A DNA stretch of 64,000 nucleotides from JACKCP01 sp051744925. Its GTDB lineage: Bacteria > Desulfobacterota > Desulfobacteria > Desulfobacterales > JACKCP01. This document shows positions 59,405 to 64,000 of this stretch, piece after piece (the first letter of the stretch is position 1; every line of letters begins with the position of its first letter). Location of the stretch: the NCBI GenBank assembly GCA_051744925.1, contig JBNJDM010000003.1:1-64000 (forward strand), written 5' to 3'. Under the pieces are notes generated by a model. The model had not been told where the DNA came from and did no database searches. It was given only the letters and a program-made list of their open reading frames with translations. Made by a program: the position numbers and the translations under genes.

Positions 59405-61647
59405 CAGCTCTTTTTGTAAGCAAAAGTAAATTTATTATTCCTGCAGCCTACAGTAACTTTACCGCCTTTTGATATTTCACCAAATAAAATTTCATCAACC
59501 ATCTTGTCTTTAATTTGAGACTGTATAACTCTTGCAAGAGGTCTTGCACCGTAATCTTTATCATATCCTTCTTCGGCAAGGAGTTCTCTGGCTTTTTTAG
59601 TAACTTTGACCTCAATTTTCTTTTCTTTAAGCTGAGCTGACATTTCATTTACAAACTTGTCAACAATCTGAATCATTACACCCTTATCAAGCGGATTAAA
59701 ATATACTATCTCATCAAGCCTGTTTCTGAATTCAGGCGGAAACAGTTTATCAAGAGCGGTCTTACCCTTGGAAAGAGCATCATTTTTTGCATTCCCAAAA
59801 CCTATGGAATTTGAAACCATCTCTCTTGCACCTGCATTGGAAGTCATCATCAAAACAACATTTCTGAAATCGGCATGTCTGCCGTTATTATCTGTAAGTC
59901 TTCCGTAATCCATAACCTGAAGAAGTATATTAAAAATATCAGGATGAGCTTTTTCTATTTCATCAAGAAGTATAACAGTATGAGGGTTTTTCTTTACTGA
60001 GTCTGTTAAAAGTCCGCCCTGTTCAAAACCTACATATCCGGGAGGAGCTCCTATAAGTCTTGCAACAGAATGTTTTTCCATGTACTCGGACATATCGAAT
60101 CTTAAAAAATTAATCCCTAAAATTTCTGAAACCTGTCTTGCAAGCTCTGTTTTACCTACACCTGTAGGACCAGTAAAAAGAAAAGAACCTATAGGTTTTT
60201 CAACAGATCTTAAACCTGCTTTTGATCTTTTAATTGCAGATGTAACAATTTCTACTGCATGATCCTGTCCATAAAGATATTTTTTTATCCCGGCCTCAAG
60301 CTTTGCAAGCTTATTCTTGTCGGTTCCGGTCATCTGCTGAAGAGGAACTTTAGCCATTCCTGAAATAACATTTGTTATCTCTTTTTCTCCAACTGATGCC
60401 TTTTTTTTGTCGGACAGAGCAATCATCGCCCCTACTTCATCAATAACATCAATGGCCTTATCAGGCAGATATCTTTCATTGAGATGTCTTAATGAAAGCT
60501 TTACAGCCGATTCAATTGCATCATCTCCGTATTTGATCTTGTGAAAGTCTTCATATCTTTGTTTAAGACCTTTTAAAATATCTATTGCTTCATCTTCTGT
60601 AGGTTCGTTTATATCGATTTTTTCAAACCTTCTTGAAAGAGCTCTGTCTTTTTCAAAATGATTTTTGAATTCTTCGTGTGTAGTAGAACCTATACATCTG
60701 AAATTTCCGCTTGTTAGTGAAGGCTTTAAAATATTTGAAGCGTCCATGGAACCTGAATTTGTAGCACCGGCTCCGACTATTGTATGGATTTCATCAATAA
60801 ACAAAATAGCATCATCCATACTTTCAAGCTCTTTTAATACTTTTTTCAGTCTTTGTTCAAAATCTCCCCTGAATTTTGTTCCTGCAAGAAGTGACCCGAG
60901 ATCAAGGGCATAAATTTTTGCATTCATCAGCTTATCAGGTACATCACCTTCAAAAATTTTCTGGGCAAGACCTTCTGCAACAGCAGTTTTACCGACTCCG
61001 GGATCACCTACAAAAACAGGATTATTCTTTCTTCTCCTGCATAAAACCTGCATTGACCTGTTAACTTCACTGGAGCGGCCTATTAAGGGATCAATTTTCC
61101 CGCTTGCAGCTTTTTCAATCATATCGACTGTATACTGAGCAAGAGCTGTATTTTCTGTTTTTTCATCCTGTTCCACAGCCCCTGAATCAAAACCAAACCC
61201 GCTTTTTTTATAAGCTTCACTTCCCTGTCCGTGGGCAATATAATTAAGTATATCTATCCTTTTTATGCTCTCTTTTTTCAGAAAAAAGGTTGCATGTGAA
61301 TGTTCTTCTTCAAAAATAGAAACAATTATATCACCTACATTAATTGTCTGCTTTTCAGCAGCTTTAGCATGATTAACAGCTCTTTGAATAACTCTTTGAA
61401 ATCCTATTGTCTGCTGAAGAACATAATTGGAATCTTCAGGCATGGTTTCAAGGTGTTCATCAAAATATGTTTTTAAGTCAGATTTTAAAACCTGAACGTT
61501 TCCTCCGCATGATTCAATAATCTCTATGCCGTAAGCATCATGAAGAATTGCAAATAATACGTGCTCAACGCATACGTATTCATGCCTTCTTTTTTTTGCT
61601 TCCCTTACAGCAAACCCGAGTGTTGCGCTTAATTCCTTACTTATCAT
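59404..61647 (-). CDS. clpA: ClpA, ATP-dependent protease unfoldase
   Basis: A Hsp100 unfoldase that feeds ClpP. Residues 1-145 form the N-domain that docks ClpS. The first AAA+ module has GDPGVGKTAVAEGLA and ILFIDEIHTIVGAGA, and the second has GPTGVGKTELARQVSE and VILLDEIEKAHPDIF. There is no long ClpB-type middle coil. At 747 residues it is standard. The C-terminal IGL/IGF-type loop that contacts ClpP appears as NSIGFGNAK near 620. It starts two bases after clpS. clpP itself is not in the window. Confidence 0.96.
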   Translation of the reverse strand: MISKELSATLGFAVREAKKRRHEYVCVEHVLFAILHDAYGIEIIESCGGNVQVLKSDLKTYFDEHLETMPEDSNYVLQQTIGFQRVIQRAVNHAKAAEKQTINVGDIIVSIFEEEHSHATFFLKKESIKRIDILNYIAHGQGSEAYKKSGFGFDSGAVEQDEKTENTALAQYTVDMIEKAASGKIDPLIGRSSEVNRSMQVLCRRRKNNPVFVGDPGVGKTAVAEGLAQKIFEGDVPDKLMNAKIYALDLGSLLAGTKFRGDFEQRLKKVLKELESMDDAILFIDEIHTIVGAGATNSGSMDASNILKPSLTSGNFRCIGSTTHEEFKNHFEKDRALSRRFEKIDINEPTEDEAIDILKGLKQRYEDFHKIKYGDDAIESAVKLSLRHLNERYLPDKAIDVIDEVGAMIALSDKKKASVGEKEITNVISGMAKVPLQQMTGTDKNKLAKLEAGIKKYLYGQDHAVEIVTSAIKRSKAGLRSVEKPIGSFLFTGPTGVGKTELARQVSEILGINFLRFDMSEYMEKHSVARLIGAPPGYVGFEQGGLLTDSVKKNPHTVILLDEIEKAHPDIFNILLQVMDYGRLTDNNGRHADFRNVVLMMTSNAGAREMVSNSIGFGNAKNDALSKGKTALDKLFPPEFRNRLDEIVYFNPLDKGVMIQIVDKFVNEMSAQLKEKKIEVKVTKKARELLAEEGYDKDYGARPLARVIQSQIKDKMVDEILFGEISKGGKVTVGCRNNKFTFAYKKS

Positions 61648-61649
61648 TA

Positions 61650-61964
61650 TTATGCCTTCTCCATTGAACTTTTTAATGGAAATCCGTTGCTCCTGGCAAG
61701 GGATGTTACTGTCTCTACTTTGGTTTCGGCCAGTTCAAAAGGATAAACTCCGCATATACCGACCCCTTTTTTATGAACATTGAGCATAATCTGCTCTGCT
61801 TCAGATTCGGACTTATGAAAAACACTTATAAGAACATCAATAACAAAGTCCATTGTTGTATAATCGTCATTATGCAGAAGTACTTTATATAAAGGAGGTT
61901 CCTTAGTTTTATCCGAGATGTCAGATACTACCTCCTGATCTGTACCCGGATTTAATATAGCCAT
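61650..61964 (-). CDS. clpS: ClpS, N-degron adaptor
   Basis: A 104-residue adaptor that binds N-terminal Leu, Phe, Tyr and Trp and hands the protein to ClpA. YKVLLHNDDYTTMDFVIDVL (Asn-Asp pocket residues) and HKKGVGICGVYPFELAETKV are typical. The N-terminal tail of about 25 residues needed for ClpA engagement is present. GGAAGGAAG precedes the ATG. It leads the clpS-clpA-aat run and lies 66 nt after secA. Confidence 0.96.
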   Translation of the reverse strand: MAILNPGTDQEVVSDISDKTKEPPLYKVLLHNDDYTTMDFVIDVLISVFHKSESEAEQIMLNVHKKGVGICGVYPFELAETKVETVTSLARSNGFPLKSSMEKA

Positions 61965-62030
61965 AGTTCTTCCTTCCTAAAGCCTTTTCTTTTAAATATC
62001 GTAAACATTAAAATAATATTAATCAAGAGT

Positions 62031-64000
62031 CTATGCTCCGCAGCACTTTTTATATTTTTTACCGCTGCCGCACGGACATGGATCGTTTCTTCCTGTTTTA
62101 GGCTCTGAACGCTTTACAGTTTTTTGATTTTGTGAACCTTCATCACCCCTTGAAAAAACCATTTCTTCTTCAGGAACTTCTGAAAAAAGCGGTTTCTTTT
62201 CTTCTTCAAACCCTCTTTCTACTTCTATCCTGAATAAAATATTTATTATTTCATCTTTAATTTTTTCTATCATGTTCTGAAACATGATAAAACCCTCACG
62301 CTTATATATAATAAGAGGGTTTTGCTGTGCATAACCTCTTAAACCTATACCTTCCTTAAGATGATCCATATTAAGAAGATGATCCTTCCAGAATGTATCA
62401 ACTGTCTGAAGCATTATAAAATGCTCAAGATCCCTCATATTTGAAGAACCTATCATATCTTCCTTTTTTTCATATTCCTGCTCGCACTTTTCATAAATAA
62501 AATCTCTGATCTCATCTTCCGGCATATTCTCAACTTCGACCTCAGGAGGCTCTGATACTTCCAGACTGAGATTTTTCTTTATTTTTTCAGCAAGATATTC
62601 CCATCCGTACTCCCTTGATTTATCTTCCTGCCTGGACAGGACAAAATCAGCTGCAACTTCCTGTGATTTGCTTTCCATCATTTCCAGAATTTTTCTCTTA
62701 AGATCAGAATGGCTTAAAGCTTCTTTTCTTTCTCTGTAAATAACCTCTCTCTGGGCATTCATTACATCATCATATTCAAGAAGATGCTTTCTTATGTCAA
62801 AGTTATGGCCTTCAACCTTTTTCTGAGCATTTTCAATGGCCCTTGAAATCATGCCATGCTCAATTGTTTCGCCCTCCTGCATACCAAGACGATCCATAAC
62901 TTTTGTTATTCTTTCTCCGCCGAAAATTCTTAAAAGATCATCATCAAGGGAAAGATAGAATTTTGAAGAACCGGGATCTCCCTGACGACCTGAACGTCCC
63001 CTTAGCTGGTTATCGATTCTTCGGGATTCATGTCTTTCTGTACCAAGTATATGCAGTCCACCAAGATCTGTAACCCCTTCGCCAAGAACAATATCTGTTC
63101 CTCGACCTGCCATGTTTGTGGCAATTGTTACAGCTTTTTTCTGACCTGCCATGGCAATAATTTCAGCTTCTTTATCATGCTGCTTTGCATTGAGAACCTC
63201 ATGGGGTACTCCCCTTTTTTTAAGCATTTTGCTGAAATATTCAGAAACATCAATTGAAATTGTACCTACAAGAACAGGCTGTCCGGTTTTGTAACAATCT
63301 GCAATTTCATTGATTGCCGCATCATATTTTTCTTTTTTTGTCTTATATATGGCATCAGGATAGTCTTTTCTGATAAGAGGCTTGTTTGTAGGTATAACAA
63401 TAACTTCAAGCCCGTATATCTCGGCAAACTCTTTGGCTTCTGTTTCTGCTGTACCGGTCATACCGCTTAGTTTATTGTACATTCTGAAATAGTTCTGAAA
63501 AGTAATTGAGGCAAGGGTCTGGTTTTCATTTTCAATAACAGCATTTTCTTTGGCTTCAAGGGCCTGGTGAAGACCTTCACTGAAACGTCTTCCCGGCATA
63601 AGACGACCAGTAAATTCATCTACAATTATTACCTGATTGTCCTGTACAATATAGTCGATATCTTTTGTAAATATAGAATGAGCTTTAAGAGCCTGATTAA
63701 TATGGTGAAGATTTTCTATATTATGAGGATCATAAATATTTTTTACATCAAGTTCATTTTCAACTTTTGAAACACCTTCTTCTGTTAAAAGAACATTTTT
63801 ATCTTTTTCATCAACTGTATAATCAGTATCTTTTTTTAATTTTCTTACAACTTCATCTGCACGCTTATAAAGTTCTGTCGATTTTTCAGCAGGACCTGAA
63901 ATAATAAGAGGGGTTCTTGCTTCATCAATTAAAATAGAGTCGACCTCGTCAACTATTGCAAAATTAAGTTCCCTCTGTACAAGGTCTTCACTGCGGAATT
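62031..64000 (-). CDS. secA: SecA preprotein translocase ATPase, N-terminal part outside window
   Basis: The motor of Sec protein export. The visible C-terminal ~655 residues begin inside the first nucleotide-binding fold (VDEVDSILIDEARTPLIISG), cross the preprotein-binding domain, then show TGTAETEAKEF, the second fold (ATNMAGRGTDI, LRGRSGRQGDPG), the helical scaffold and wing, and end in the SEC-C zinc motif CPCGSGKKYKKCC. The frame is open to the window edge. The zinc tail that binds SecB and lipid is intact. clpS follows on the same strand. Confidence 0.96.
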   Translation of the reverse strand, partial: FRSEDLVQRELNFAIVDEVDSILIDEARTPLIISGPAEKSTELYKRADEVVRKLKKDTDYTVDEKDKNVLLTEEGVSKVENELDVKNIYDPHNIENLHHINQALKAHSIFTKDIDYIVQDNQVIIVDEFTGRLMPGRRFSEGLHQALEAKENAVIENENQTLASITFQNYFRMYNKLSGMTGTAETEAKEFAEIYGLEVIVIPTNKPLIRKDYPDAIYKTKKEKYDAAINEIADCYKTGQPVLVGTISIDVSEYFSKMLKKRGVPHEVLNAKQHDKEAEIIAMAGQKKAVTIATNMAGRGTDIVLGEGVTDLGGLHILGTERHESRRIDNQLRGRSGRQGDPGSSKFYLSLDDDLLRIFGGERITKVMDRLGMQEGETIEHGMISRAIENAQKKVEGHNFDIRKHLLEYDDVMNAQREVIYRERKEALSHSDLKRKILEMMESKSQEVAADFVLSRQEDKSREYGWEYLAEKIKKNLSLEVSEPPEVEVENMPEDEIRDFIYEKCEQEYEKKEDMIGSSNMRDLEHFIMLQTVDTFWKDHLLNMDHLKEGIGLRGYAQQNPLIIYKREGFIMFQNMIEKIKDEIINILFRIEVERGFEEEKKPLFSEVPEEEMVFSRGDEGSQNQKTVKRSEPKTGRNDPCPCGSGKKYKKCCGA

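Noticed and set aside
1..64000. CRISPR arrays, prophage, intact insertion sequences, rRNA
   Set aside because: No regularly spaced repeats, integrase, transposase, structural phage gene or rRNA sequence was recognised on either strand.

Overview
The window is a dense, strongly AT-rich (roughly one third G+C by eye) bacterial chromosome segment with about 60 genes, short intergenic gaps, and no rRNA, tRNA, CRISPR array, phage or intact insertion sequence that I can see. Several gene types point to an anaerobic member of the Desulfobacterota, probably a Desulfobacterales sulfate reducer or close relative: a futalosine-pathway menaquinone gene (mqnE), an iron-dependent class I fumarase, a TauE/SafE exporter with a large exported domain, a DUF169 protein, a NIL-domain ferredoxin, a class I adenylate cyclase, a sigma-54 response regulator and a TRAP transporter. 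This assignment is inference from gene content; no taxonomic marker is complete here.

Layout. 1-8.4 kb: mqnE (cut by the window edge), RNase HI with a hybrid-binding domain, an unknown gene pair, cheX, cysK, a lipoprotein SppA protease, hydrolases, methylglyoxal synthase and DegV. 8.4-13.8 kb: a minus-strand run of class I fumarase, cinA, an alpha/beta hydrolase, an exported cyclophilin and an iron-type superoxide dismutase lipoprotein. 13.9-20.7 kb: a sigma-54 signalling/transport locus (response regulator, histidine kinase, two small membrane proteins, TauE exporter) divergent from a DUF169 gene. 20.9-31.1 kb: a PAS-like zinc protein, fused PabB/PabC, an HD-GYP protein, a TetR-TRAP operon, ArsR, AzlCD and an HDOD protein. 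31.2-42.9 kb: a CocE/S15 hydrolase, an acyl-CoA dehydrogenase behind a long structured leader, a YkuE-like phosphoesterase, a dying glutamine amidotransferase gene, sbcC-sbcD and a methyltransferase. 42.9-46.6 kb: a probable small RNA, a cold-shock protein and a tRNA-thiolation/methylthiolation operon. 46.6-51.9 kb: adenylate cyclase, a tandem ThyX and hisE-hisG. 52-57.2 kb: XRE-leuC-leuD, pyrD, a chalcone-isomerase-like protein and a transglutaminase-like protein. 57.2-64 kb: sbcB, aat, clpA, clpS and secA, the last cut by the window edge.

How the parts fit. clpS-clpA-aat form a complete bacterial N-degron unit. sbcC-sbcD and sbcB supply hairpin and single-strand nucleases. NIL ferredoxin, MnmA and MtaB are packed or overlapping, and all depend on sulfur or iron-sulfur chemistry. 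The TauE locus has a full-consensus sigma-54 promoter (TGGCAC-N5-TTGCT) in front of the exporter, with a second sigma-54-like promoter facing the other way to DUF169 and palindromes between them. The same operon-like run ends in a histidine kinase and a sigma-54 activator, so it looks like a self-contained sigma-54-controlled module.

The strongest hunt results are this module, a probable ~115-nt small RNA at 43.08-43.20 kb with a sigma-54-like promoter, tandem upstream palindromes, an anti-Shine-Dalgarno stretch and a strong terminator, a palindromic MITE-like element at 28.62-28.77 kb with partial copies elsewhere, a structured leader before the acyl-CoA dehydrogenase, a three-cysteine MnmA beside a NIL ferredoxin, and a ThyX made of two unequal halves.
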